Assembly (NCBI RefSeq): GCF_016654005.1
Contig: NZ_JAEPWN010000015.1
Span: forward strand, 1-61,878
Reading direction: 5' to 3'
Source of the DNA: Brevundimonas nasdae
GTDB taxonomy: Bacteria > Pseudomonadota > Alphaproteobacteria > Caulobacterales > Caulobacteraceae
Length of the DNA: 61,878 nt
Below the pieces are notes generated by a model. The model was not told the DNA's origin, did not search any database, and saw only the letters and a list, made by a program, of their open reading frames with translations. Positions 25,567 through 33,628 of this stretch are shown here, one piece after another (within the stretch, counting starts at the first letter, position 1; every line of letters starts with the position of its first letter). The translations under genes and the position numbers were made by a program.

Positions 25567-27855
25567 TTAGAATGCGACGGTCAGGTTCATGCCCACGGTG
25601 CGGAAAGCATTCGGGCTGATGACACGCTCATAACCGCCGACATTGGCGATGTAGAGCGACGGCACCGAGCCATAGAACATCTGATCCAGCAGGTTGCGGG
25701 CATACAGCCCCAGACGCCACGACCCGTCATCACGACCGAAACCAAGATTCACGTTCAGGATGCCGTGGGCGTCCACAACCGATTCCGGATCCCCCGTCAG
25801 GGCATAGGCGTCATCGCGCCACGACCAGTTTGCGCTGGCGTCGATTTGGAGGCCCGGCCCCACCGAACGCTCATAGTTCACGTTCAGATTATAGCTCCAC
25901 TCCGGAGCATCAGCGAGGCGGTACCCGGCGAAGTTGGCTGCATAGGTGTCAACCGTTCCAGGCACGAGATAGCAGCCTTCCCCGACCGTCGGCGACTTGG
26001 GCTGCCCCGTGTAGCAGGCTCCCGTATAATCCTTGTAGGTCGCATCGCTGTAGGCCGCGCTGCCCCCCACCGTAAGGCCCTGCATCAGCCTCAACCTGGT
26101 TTCCAGTTCGACGCCGCGCGCCCGCATCAGCCCTGCATTTGTCAGACCCAGACGCGGCGTCGCCGATGTCAGATCCAGAGCTTGCGCCTGGAAGTCCGTG
26201 TAGTCAGCGGTGTAGATGGCGCCGTTCAGGATCATGCGATTGTTGAACAGGCTGGACTTGACGCCGATCTCGAAGCTCTCGACCGTTTCGGGCTTCACGC
26301 GCTGAACCACGCCGCTGACGGAGTCAATCGCCGGCCCCTTATAGCCCGTCGAATAGGTGCCATAGACCATCAGATTGCGGCTGGGTTCATACTGAAGACC
26401 GACACGGCCCGAGACATTGTCCGCAGTGACCTTGCCGTCATAGCCCGCCAATGTGCCGTAGCTGAAATAACCAGGCACAGGATTGACCTTCAACGAACCG
26501 GACGTGCTGTCATTCGTGTAGCGCAGACCACCAATCAGCTTGAACGTATCCGTCAGGGCATAGGTCGCCTGACCATAGGCCGCATAGCTTTCTGTCGCCG
26601 AATGCTGCAGACGCTCGCCATAGATGACCGCGGGCGGTGAAGACGGATTACCGGTGACGAACTTCAGGAAGTCACCCTTCTGTGTCGTCCAGCCGTTGAT
26701 GTCCGTCTTGAAGTAAAACAGGCCTGCGACGTACTCCAGACGATGTCCCGAGGGCGAGGCGATCCTGAATTCTTGGGTGAACTGGTTGTTGTCCATCCCG
26801 CCATCGCTGTTGTTGAAGATGTTGATCGGCGCGTGATCAATATCCGCCAACTGCGTCAGTTCCGACGTGCGGTAGGCCGTGATGGAGGTCAGCGTATAGT
26901 CGCCAAGGCTGTAGTTCGCCTGCAGCGAAACACCCTTCACGGTCGTATTCGACCGCCAGTCGCCATCGTCATAGGCCAGGTAGGTGTTCGGCCCCGGTTT
27001 GACCGCATAGCCGTCAAACAGAGCGTTGAAACGCGGGTTTACACCCAGTGTCTTGATGATGGGGGCGTCGCGGGCGAACCCTTCCTGATAATCAGCCGTC
27101 AGAACGAACGACAGGTCGTCATTGGGCCGCCACAACAGCTTGCCGCGAACACCCTTGTTTTCCCGATCGCCAATATGGCCGCCGCGGTTCACGTACGGGA
27201 TGGCGCCGTCCTGAGACGTGTAGAAACCTGAGATGCGCGCAGCCGCAGTAGAGCCCAACGGCACATTGATCACACCGCGCGCCATCTGCTCGTCGCGTTC
27301 GCCGTAAGACAGGCTGAGGTTGCCGGATGTCTCATCAAGGCGCGGATCGCGGCTGATGATCTGAATCACGCCCGCCGATGCGTTCTTGCCGAACAGGGTG
27401 CCCTGGGGCCCGCGCAGAACTTCAACCCGCTCAACATCGGCGAAACCGGTCGCGCCCGGGTCGCGCGGCAGGCCGATCACCACGCCATCGACCACCAGGC
27501 CAACCGTCTGCTCCACGCCGCCGTCAAAGGTCTGGGTGCCGACACCGCGCACCTGATAGCCGCCGCCGCTGGAGACGGCGTTGGTTGAGGAGAAGGTGAC
27601 GTTCGGGGCCAGGTACTGAAGATCGGACACTTCCCGGAAGTTGGATTTTTCGAGCGTCTCGCCCGACACTGCCGTGACCGACACCGGCACGTCCTGCAGT
27701 CGTTGTTCACGGCGCGTCGCCGTCACCACGATCTCGCCCAATTGAGTGGCGTTTGCGCCCGCTGCATCCTGGGCGCTGGCTGGCAGAGCCATGGCCAGAA
27801 CCGTCGCCACGCCTGACGCCGCCATCCAGGCCGCACGTCCGTATGATTTACGCAT
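25567..27855 (-). CDS. TonB-dependent receptor, probably for an amino-sugar oligosaccharide
   Basis: 762 residues. Signal peptide (ASGVATVLAMALPASAQ), TonB box-like GEIVVTATRREQRLQDVPVS, plug domain (VERVEVLRGPQGTLFGKNAS at about 125-150, then AGVIQIISRDP), and a beta-barrel ending in RTVGMNLTVAF with terminal Phe. There is no STN domain, unlike the heme receptor. It stands alone between the terminator and 188 bp of leader, next to an SGNH esterase and a GH20 hexosaminidase on the same strand, which suggests uptake of chitooligosaccharides or other GlcNAc-containing glycans. That substrate is inferred from neighbours only. Confidence 0.93.
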   Translation of the reverse strand: MRKSYGRAAWMAASGVATVLAMALPASAQDAAGANATQLGEIVVTATRREQRLQDVPVSVTAVSGETLEKSNFREVSDLQYLAPNVTFSSTNAVSSGGGYQVRGVGTQTFDGGVEQTVGLVVDGVVIGLPRDPGATGFADVERVEVLRGPQGTLFGKNASAGVIQIISRDPRLDETSGNLSLSYGERDEQMARGVINVPLGSTAAARISGFYTSQDGAIPYVNRGGHIGDRENKGVRGKLLWRPNDDLSFVLTADYQEGFARDAPIIKTLGVNPRFNALFDGYAVKPGPNTYLAYDDGDWRSNTTVKGVSLQANYSLGDYTLTSITAYRTSELTQLADIDHAPINIFNNSDGGMDNNQFTQEFRIASPSGHRLEYVAGLFYFKTDINGWTTQKGDFLKFVTGNPSSPPAVIYGERLQHSATESYAAYGQATYALTDTFKLIGGLRYTNDSTSGSLKVNPVPGYFSYGTLAGYDGKVTADNVSGRVGLQYEPSRNLMVYGTYSTGYKGPAIDSVSGVVQRVKPETVESFEIGVKSSLFNNRMILNGAIYTADYTDFQAQALDLTSATPRLGLTNAGLMRARGVELETRLRLMQGLTVGGSAAYSDATYKDYTGACYTGQPKSPTVGEGCYLVPGTVDTYAANFAGYRLADAPEWSYNLNVNYERSVGPGLQIDASANWSWRDDAYALTGDPESVVDAHGILNVNLGFGRDDGSWRLGLYARNLLDQMFYGSVPSLYIANVGGYERVISPNAFRTVGMNLTVAF

Positions 27856-28033
27856 TTGTCCGTTCCCCTCGCATTATATTGCTTTTGTCGGTCGAGGCTC
27901 ACGGCCCCGCCATGCCGGTTATAGTCAGCACTGCTTGGAAGTTATCGCAAGCACGATTTCGCGCCTGATCGACCTGATGACGGATGCGTGACTGCGAGAA
28001 CACCAAAGCGGTATGGAAAAGGCCGATTACGGG

Positions 28034-28047
28034 CCAATTGGTATTAG
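28034..28047. promoter_or_regulatory. Shared 9-mer ATTGGTATT upstream of the receptor gene
   Basis: CCAATTGGTATTAG contains ATTGGTATT, which also appears inverted at 31077-31085 between the GH20 and GntR genes. It straddles the SGNH stop codon, about 180 bp upstream of the receptor start. A shared operator for the GntR regulator would tie receptor and enzymes into one regulon. Weak on its own. Confidence 0.3.
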
Positions 28048-28904
28048 TTCACCGCTGCGAGAAGCAGACGATCCATAATCGCGTAGGCGTCGCGATTCGG
28101 ATGGGTTCCGTCGACGCTGAGGGCGCCAGGAAGTCCGCCCCGCTCATTGGTCAGGGCGGCATGATAATCGACAAAGGCGACGCCCTGCTCGGCGGCGTAG
28201 GTCCGCAGCCAATCATTCAGGGCGACGATCTGATCCGCAGGCTTCAGACCAGGCCGCCAGAAGAACCGCTCAGCTGGAGGCAGCGCCCCCAGGACGACCT
28301 GGATTCCATTGGCCCGGGCCAGATCCACCATGCTCATAATGGTGTTCCTGTAGGCGTCAGGACTGGTCAACCCGCCATTGCCCGCGACATCATTGGTGCC
28401 AGCCAGAATATGAACCACGCGCGGCCGCAGGGCGATGACATCGGCGCGGAACCGCACCAGCATCTGCGCGCTGGCCTGACCGCCGATGCCGCGCCCTACG
28501 ATGCGTTTCTCTGCGAACAGGGCTTCATCCGCACGCGCCCAGTTCTCAGTGATGGAATCCCCCATCATGACGACATCGGGCCGAACACCCCCCGCCGCCA
28601 AGGCTGCATTGTCTTCGCGATAAACACACAGCCCAGCCCAGTCCGCCGCTTCCCGCGCCGTCTTGGCGGCGGCATAGGCTTGGTAATCCGGCTTCTGGGT
28701 CAGAGCCATGATTGCCGGCAGATTGACCGGGCCAGGTCGGATCATGGCCTCCTCCAAGTCGATGACCGGTTGAGGCTTTGGCGGCATGACGGGACAAGGA
28801 TTGTCTATCATGCCGACAGCAGGCGCAGATGAAACCTCCTGCGCCTGAACACCGCCGCTGACCATCGCCATCATCAAAGCGACACCGGCGATCACCGACC
28901 TCAT
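28044..28904 (-). CDS. SGNH/GDSL hydrolase, secreted
   Basis: 286 residues. Signal peptide (VIAGVALMMAMVSGGVQA). All SGNH blocks are present: MMGDSITENW (nucleophile Ser), GRGIGGQASAQM (Gly), LAGTNDVAGN (Asn) and SVDGTHPNRDAY (Asp/His dyad). Such enzymes are esterases that often remove acetyl groups from glycans; close relatives are annotated as acetylhydrolases or lysophospholipase-like. It overlaps the GH20 gene by 4 bp, so the two are co-translated, consistent with deacetylation or trimming of a GlcNAc-containing polymer in the periplasm. Confidence 0.9.
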   Translation of the reverse strand: MRSVIAGVALMMAMVSGGVQAQEVSSAPAVGMIDNPCPVMPPKPQPVIDLEEAMIRPGPVNLPAIMALTQKPDYQAYAAAKTAREAADWAGLCVYREDNAALAAGGVRPDVVMMGDSITENWARADEALFAEKRIVGRGIGGQASAQMLVRFRADVIALRPRVVHILAGTNDVAGNGGLTSPDAYRNTIMSMVDLARANGIQVVLGALPPAERFFWRPGLKPADQIVALNDWLRTYAAEQGVAFVDYHAALTNERGGLPGALSVDGTHPNRDAYAIMDRLLLAAVN

Positions 28905-31060
28905 GGACGCGGGCTCACACTCGACACCAGCCGGTCGATAACCGGCGTCAGACCCACCAGCAGCAAGGCGGGGGGTTGCGGCACGCCCATCAGGATCTTG
29001 GCGGAAGACGACGAGGCCTCAGCCGCCTGGGCCTGTTTGGCCAGCAGGGCCCGAGCATTCTCGGTCCATGCCGCCGTTGGCCGCGCGCCACGCGTCTTCA
29101 GATCAATCGCCTCCAGCCCCACGACAGCCAGACGCGCAACCTCTTCGGAAATCGGCACCGCCTGCTCCAGGCTGTCCACCCCCTGCGCCGCCGCAACGAA
29201 ACGCGGGTGGTTGTCGCGATATTTCTGCAGCGCGGTCCGCAACGGCCCCGCGGCGGCGGCATCACCCTTCGCCACAGCATCCGCCCAGACGGACAGGCGA
29301 TAGATTTCCAGGCTGTCGGTACCGGCAATATCCACCGGGGCCGTAAAGCTGGGCAGGCGGATCGGTCGCCCGGTACGTACTGCCGCAAAGACCTCGGCCA
29401 GTCGCCCCATGTTGCGGACCGGAACGGTCACTTCGGAGAGGATTTCCACCGCCTCGGCGTCATGAGGCGCCAGACGAGCCGCCATTCGCTGACGACGTGT
29501 CAGGTCTTCCAGCCCCTGAATTCTGAGGGCTTCCTGAACCGGCACGGCGCGCCGCATGGCGTCCACGGGATCGCGCACGCTCTCCGGCGACCAGAAGCGT
29601 TCGGCCAGTAATGCAGCACGCGGCCAGAAGCGATGGTCCACCATTTCATCGGTCACAGCCTCGCTCCACAGCGGCGCCTCCGCCCCAAGGACGAGCGCCT
29701 TCTGATGATCGTTCAGCGGCACTTCAGGACCCGGCCCGACCTGTTCTTCCGGCTTGTCCAGCAGGGTCGCCGCCGTATCGAGCGGATCGCGCGAATAGTG
29801 GTCCAGCCCATCCCAGAGCAGATCCAGATAATAGCCAGCCGACACCACGGCGCGATTATTCTGGCCCGTGATGTGGCCCACGATGTGAGAGCTTCTCCAG
29901 GCCTGGACGACCACATCATCATCAATGGGCAGGTGCGCGACCTCTTCCCAGCCCATGGTCGTCTTACCAAGGCTGCGCACAATCTCGTTCACCTGGCGGA
30001 AGAAATGATCCTGCAGCGCCGCCGTATCCTCGTAACCATTGGCGGCCATATAGGCGACGATGTCAGGGTTAGCCGTCCAGGCCGTCGGCGCCACCTCATC
30101 TCCGCCCACATGGAAATAGGCGTCCGGGAAGAGCGGGATCATCTCCTCCAACAGTCCTTTGATGAAGGCGAAGGTTTCCGGCTTGGTCGGATCGACCGCC
30201 GCACGGAACATGGCCAGACGGCTGGTTTCATCAAACGGCGCCGCCTTCAGCTCCGGATAGGCGATCATGATGGCGCCCGTATGGGCCGGCACATCCAACT
30301 CAGGCACCACCCGGATGCCCCGGTCCGCGGCATAGGCCACCAGTTCACGCACCTGCGCCTGGGTGTAATACTGACCATGCGACGAAATTTCGGTCAGACG
30401 CGGATAGCGCAGGCTTTCGATGCGAAAGCCTTCGTTGTCGCTGAAGTGGAAGTGAAGCACGTTCAGCTTCACGCGCTCCATGGCGTCGATCTGGCGCTTC
30501 AAGGTGTCCAGTTCGACAAAGTGACGGGCCGTGTCGACCATCAGGCCGCGCCAGGGGAAACGGGGCGAATCCTCGATCTGCGCGTAAGGCAGGACAAAAC
30601 CTGCACCTTGCGGCTGAACCAGTTGGCGCAGCGTCGCCAGGCCACGCAGAACCCCGTCCTGCCCGGCAGCCGTCAAATGCACGCCGCCTTCCGTGACCTT
30701 CAGCGAATAGGCTTCCTTGGCCTCAAGCGTGCCTGCGGCCGGATCCGCCGACACCGCAATCACCAGGGCCGGTCCGTCGCTTGTCGGAGCGGCGCCCGTC
30801 AGCGCATTGATGTCAGCCTGGAAACGCGAAACGGCGCGCTGCAGCCGCGCATCCGAAAAGCCTTCGAAACGAACCACGAACCGCCCTGTAATCGCCAGCG
30901 TCTGACCCTCAGCCGCATTCACCGTCGCTGACACCGGCAAGGGCATAAGCGCCGCCTCGCTCGCGTGCGCCGAAGCGCTCCCCAAGGACAGAACCGCCAG
31001 AATAGCCGCGCCGCTCGCACGCGTCGCCAAGCCTGCCAGTCTATTCATATGCCGCATCAT
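28901..31060 (-). CDS. Beta-N-acetylhexosaminidase, GH20, secreted
   Basis: About 719 residues from ATG 31060, chosen because AAGGGGAGAG lies a few bases before it and a signal peptide (SGAAILAVLSLGSASAHA) follows; ATG 31057 is equivalent. A GH20b N-terminal domain (residues 40-170) precedes the catalytic barrel: RFPWRGLMVDTARHFVEL, then YFHVGGDEVAPTAW with the catalytic Asp-Glu pair near residue 325, and MGWEEVAHLP. It removes terminal beta-GlcNAc or GalNAc by substrate-assisted catalysis. The C-terminal 180 residues are helical. Divergent from a GntR gene that probably controls it. Confidence 0.94.
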   Translation of the reverse strand: MMRHMNRLAGLATRASGAAILAVLSLGSASAHASEAALMPLPVSATVNAAEGQTLAITGRFVVRFEGFSDARLQRAVSRFQADINALTGAAPTSDGPALVIAVSADPAAGTLEAKEAYSLKVTEGGVHLTAAGQDGVLRGLATLRQLVQPQGAGFVLPYAQIEDSPRFPWRGLMVDTARHFVELDTLKRQIDAMERVKLNVLHFHFSDNEGFRIESLRYPRLTEISSHGQYYTQAQVRELVAYAADRGIRVVPELDVPAHTGAIMIAYPELKAAPFDETSRLAMFRAAVDPTKPETFAFIKGLLEEMIPLFPDAYFHVGGDEVAPTAWTANPDIVAYMAANGYEDTAALQDHFFRQVNEIVRSLGKTTMGWEEVAHLPIDDDVVVQAWRSSHIVGHITGQNNRAVVSAGYYLDLLWDGLDHYSRDPLDTAATLLDKPEEQVGPGPEVPLNDHQKALVLGAEAPLWSEAVTDEMVDHRFWPRAALLAERFWSPESVRDPVDAMRRAVPVQEALRIQGLEDLTRRQRMAARLAPHDAEAVEILSEVTVPVRNMGRLAEVFAAVRTGRPIRLPSFTAPVDIAGTDSLEIYRLSVWADAVAKGDAAAAGPLRTALQKYRDNHPRFVAAAQGVDSLEQAVPISEEVARLAVVGLEAIDLKTRGARPTAAWTENARALLAKQAQAAEASSSSAKILMGVPQPPALLLVGLTPVIDRLVSSVSPRP

Positions 31061-31076
31061 CGCTCTCCCCTTGGAC

Positions 31077-31109
31077 AATACCAATCCATCCATCAGCGGT
31101 ATTGACACC
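31077..31109. promoter_or_regulatory. Operator-like repeats between GH20 and GntR genes
   Basis: Two related sites: on the minus strand TTGGTATTGTCCAA (31084-31071 region, TTGG-N6-CCAA dyad) and on the plus strand GGTATTGACACC (31098-31109, GGT-N6-ACC dyad). GntR/HutC regulators of GlcNAc use (NagR, DasR) bind sites with GGT and ACC halves. The sites overlap the likely divergent promoters. Confidence 0.45.
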
Positions 31110-31153
31110 AACACCAAGTGGACCACACAAGGATTTCTACATTTCCAGTCAGG

Positions 31154-31169
31154 ATTGTCTAGATCATTG
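31154..31169. promoter_or_regulatory. TCTAGA-centred dyad, DasR/NagR-like site
   Basis: ATTGTCTAGATCAT is a near-perfect palindrome with a TCTAGA core, close to the known DasR/NagR operator core TGGTCTAGACCA. It lies directly at the most probable start of the GntR gene, where autoregulation would act. Confidence 0.45.
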
Positions 31170-31943
31170 ACATCAGCAGCCCAGAGACCCGTCATCTACC
31201 GATCCTCGACCGACCTTGGGCAACTGGGCGAAGGCGGGCCCCTATACGTCCGACTGCAACGGCTCATACGCGCCGCCGTCAACGACAACCGGCTGGTCAT
31301 CGGCGCCGCCCTGCCCAGCGAACGCGACCTGAGCGAGGCCTACAACCTGTCACGCGTGACCGTGCGCCGCGCCATCGACGAACTGGTGGATGACGGCTTC
31401 CTCAGTCGTCGGCGGGGTTCCGGCACCTTCGTCTCCGACACGGCGCCCCGCACCGAAAGGGTGGAGAAGAGTTTTTCGACCCTGTCTTCATTCTCGGAAG
31501 ACATGCAGGCGCGTGACCGCCTGCCTGGCAGCCGATGGCTGGCGCGCGGATCAGGGTTTGTCACGCCTGAAGAGGCCTTGTCGTTCGGCTTGTCGCCCGG
31601 TTCGCCAGTGCACCGCTTCCGCCGTCTCAGGCTGGCGGACGGGGCGCCGATGGCCATTGAGGCGTCAACGATCACCGGCTTCGCCCTGCCCGGCGTCGAG
31701 GCGGTCGGCGCCTCGCTCTACGACGCCCTCAGCGCCACAGGCTGCCGCCCCGTGCGCGCCCTGCAGCGCCTGCGCGCCGAGACGGCCGGCGACGAACGCG
31801 CCAAGCTGCTGGAGGTCGATGCAGGCCATGCAGGCCTGCTGATCGAACGCCGCGCCTTCCTCGCCGATGGACGACCCGTGGAGTTGACGCGCTCGTTCTA
31901 CCGCGGCGACGCCTACGACATGGTCGCTGAGTTGGGCTTATAG
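31167..31943 (+). CDS. GntR family (HutC/UTRA) transcriptional regulator of amino-sugar genes
   Basis: About 258 residues if TTG 31167 is used; the frame is open back to a TTG at 31071 but the extra 32 residues are not protein-like for this family. The N-terminal winged helix shows LPSERDLSEAYNLSRVTVRR and DGFLSRRRGSGTFV; the rest is a UTRA effector domain (FRRLRLADGAPMAIEAST, RAFLADGRPVELTRSFYRGD). HutC-type regulators sense small sugars or amino acids, here plausibly GlcNAc or its phosphate. Divergent from the GH20/SGNH operon with operator-like repeats between. The start is uncertain. Confidence 0.85.
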   Translation: MTSAAQRPVIYRSSTDLGQLGEGGPLYVRLQRLIRAAVNDNRLVIGAALPSERDLSEAYNLSRVTVRRAIDELVDDGFLSRRRGSGTFVSDTAPRTERVEKSFSTLSSFSEDMQARDRLPGSRWLARGSGFVTPEEALSFGLSPGSPVHRFRRLRLADGAPMAIEASTITGFALPGVEAVGASLYDALSATGCRPVRALQRLRAETAGDERAKLLEVDAGHAGLLIERRAFLADGRPVELTRSFYRGDAYDMVAELGL

Positions 31944-32118
31944 GGGCGAAGATTGCGACACGATCGTTCGCAGCTGGCAAAATCAGCGACGTGAACACTT
32001 GCCAACCGCGGCCCGGTCGACAGATCCCGCTGGCCGTTCGACGCCAAAGCTCCGTGGGCCGTTGCGTCATGTGGTGATGGCGCGCGGCGTGGTGTGAGGG
32101 GCGCGTAGGGCACACAGC

Positions 32119-32151
32119 AAAACGCCCTCGCGTTTTGAGCGAGGGCGTTTT
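32119..32151. terminator. Bidirectional hairpin terminator, probably the original tRNA-fMet terminator
   Basis: AAAACGCCCTCGC (32119-32131) pairs perfectly with GCGAGGGCGTTTT (32139-32151) over a 7-base loop; A-run and T-run flank it so it can work both ways. It lies 6 bp outside the left attachment repeat, where the terminator of the tRNA gene would have stood before insertion. Confidence 0.8.
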
Positions 32152-32157
32152 GGTTGT

Positions 32158-32170
32158 TTGGGTGCGGGAG
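32158..32170 (+). repeat. Left attachment repeat of the tRNA-fMet element
   Basis: TTGGGTGCGGGAG, identical to 61784-61796, which is the 3-prime end of tRNA-fMet on the minus strand. Orientation is the same in both copies, as expected for direct repeats made by insertion into a tRNA 3-prime end. Confidence 0.75.
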
Positions 32171-32287
32171 GGCGATCCGTCCGAGGAAGACATATCCTGA
32201 CAGCTCTCGTCTAAACTCCGCATCGAAGGTCGTGTTGAACCAGTGCCACCGCTACGGCCAAAAGCTGGTTTTTGATGGCTAAGTCCG

Positions 32288-33628
32288 TTACTGCTCGTTA
32301 CCTGAACGCCAAAGACTCTTGATCAAGGGCTCGGTCAGATAGGCTAACGCTGTCCGTTTGCGGGTTAGGATGACGACCTCGACCGGCATGCCTGCACGGA
32401 TTGTTTTGGCCGCCCGGCCGAGTTTAGCGAGCTCTTGCGCAGGGATGACGATTTCCACCCGGTAATAGCTAGCTCCTGTCCCCTCGTCAGTGAAGCTGTC
32501 AGCGGAAAGTTGGCGCACGCGCCCACGGAGGGTCTCCAGATTCCGCTCGCGCAATCCGGAGAACTGCACCTCTGTCGGCTGGCCGATCGATAGATTGTCG
32601 ATGTCCGAAGGAGCGACCCGAGCGACGAGCACCTGTTCGGCCTCTTCCGGGACGATGTCCATCAGCAGCTGCCCGGCCTGGATGACGCCGCCTTGAGTGA
32701 AGACCGTGAGGCCCACGACCTGACCGGTAACGGGGCTGCGGATTTCCGTGCGGGCGATCTGCGCCTGTAGCTCGGCCAGCCGCGGCTGTAGTTCGTTCAG
32801 TTGAACCTCGACCTGCCGCAACTGCTCGGCGACGTCCTCGTCAAGCTCCGTCGAGACCCCGAGCGTCTGTAACCGCGCTTCACCGATCTGTTCCTGGGTA
32901 CGGGCAACTTCGGCTCGCAGCGAGCCCTGCTCGCCCTCAAGCGCCGCCGCAGTCCGCTCCAGCGCACGGACCTGCGTTTGCGGCGCATAGCCCCGCGCCG
33001 CAAGAGAGCGAATCCCGGTCAGCTCCTCCTCGATCAGCCGCTGCTGCTTGGCGTTAGCGTCGATCTGGCGCTCATATCCCTCCATCTGGTCCTGCAACTG
33101 ACTGACCCTCTGGCTCAAGACGCCGGTTTCCGTCGAACGACCCGCTCCGCGTGCCGCGAACTGACGTTGCTGAAGGAGCAACGCCTCGTTCGCCAGCTGG
33201 CGATCTTCCGGGTGCAACTCCGCGAACTCAGGCGGCGCTTGAACACGCGCCGTCCTATCGCGTTCGGCGACCAGACGCGCTCGCTGGGCAAGAAGCGCTA
33301 GCACCTGGCCGGCGACACCACGCTCCGAGGCTCTCAACTCGCCGGCGTTGAGACGCATCAGGACCTGCCCCTGCCGGACCCGGTCGCCCTCCCTTACGGA
33401 CAACGACCGGACCACGCCTCCGTCACGATGCTGAACAGCCTGACGATTGCCGGTAACCGCAACCTGACCGCTGGCGTAGGCTCCGGCGTCCAGCGGCGCC
33501 AGCGCCGCCCATCCGAGGAAGAGACCGAAGAACAGCAGGATGACTGTACCGCCGACCTTGAGCTCCCATCCTACGCCATCTTTCAGAGCGCCAACGGACG
33601 GGGTCGAGTGTGCCGATGGACCGCTCAT
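32288..33628 (-). CDS. HlyD family type I secretion periplasmic adaptor
   Basis: 446 residues. A short cytoplasmic N-terminus and one membrane anchor (around 25-48, VILLFFGLFLGWAALAPLDA), a biotinyl-lipoyl-like half (VAVTGNRQAVQHRDGGVVRS, VREGDRVRQGQVLMRL), a long coiled coil with two hairpins (residues 110-290, Gln/Glu/Leu-rich), then the second lipoyl half and beta-barrel (IRSPVTGQVVGLTVFTQGGV) and the C-terminal HlyD segment. It joins the inner-membrane ABC exporter to a TolC-like outer channel, which is not encoded here. Overlaps the ABC gene by 4 bp and is the leftmost gene of the element. Confidence 0.93.
   Translation of the reverse strand: MSGPSAHSTPSVGALKDGVGWELKVGGTVILLFFGLFLGWAALAPLDAGAYASGQVAVTGNRQAVQHRDGGVVRSLSVREGDRVRQGQVLMRLNAGELRASERGVAGQVLALLAQRARLVAERDRTARVQAPPEFAELHPEDRQLANEALLLQQRQFAARGAGRSTETGVLSQRVSQLQDQMEGYERQIDANAKQQRLIEEELTGIRSLAARGYAPQTQVRALERTAAALEGEQGSLRAEVARTQEQIGEARLQTLGVSTELDEDVAEQLRQVEVQLNELQPRLAELQAQIARTEIRSPVTGQVVGLTVFTQGGVIQAGQLLMDIVPEEAEQVLVARVAPSDIDNLSIGQPTEVQFSGLRERNLETLRGRVRQLSADSFTDEGTGASYYRVEIVIPAQELAKLGRAAKTIRAGMPVEVVILTRKRTALAYLTEPLIKSLWRSGNEQ

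Larger units (their letters stand above)
31944..32287. other. Intergenic region containing the left end of the mobile element
   Basis: No gene is evident on either strand. It holds a strong hairpin terminator (32119-32151), the left copy of the 13-bp attachment repeat (32158-32170) and about 117 bases of element DNA before the HlyD gene. The first nine codons or so of element DNA after the repeat would continue the recombinase frame in a circular form. Confidence 0.6.
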
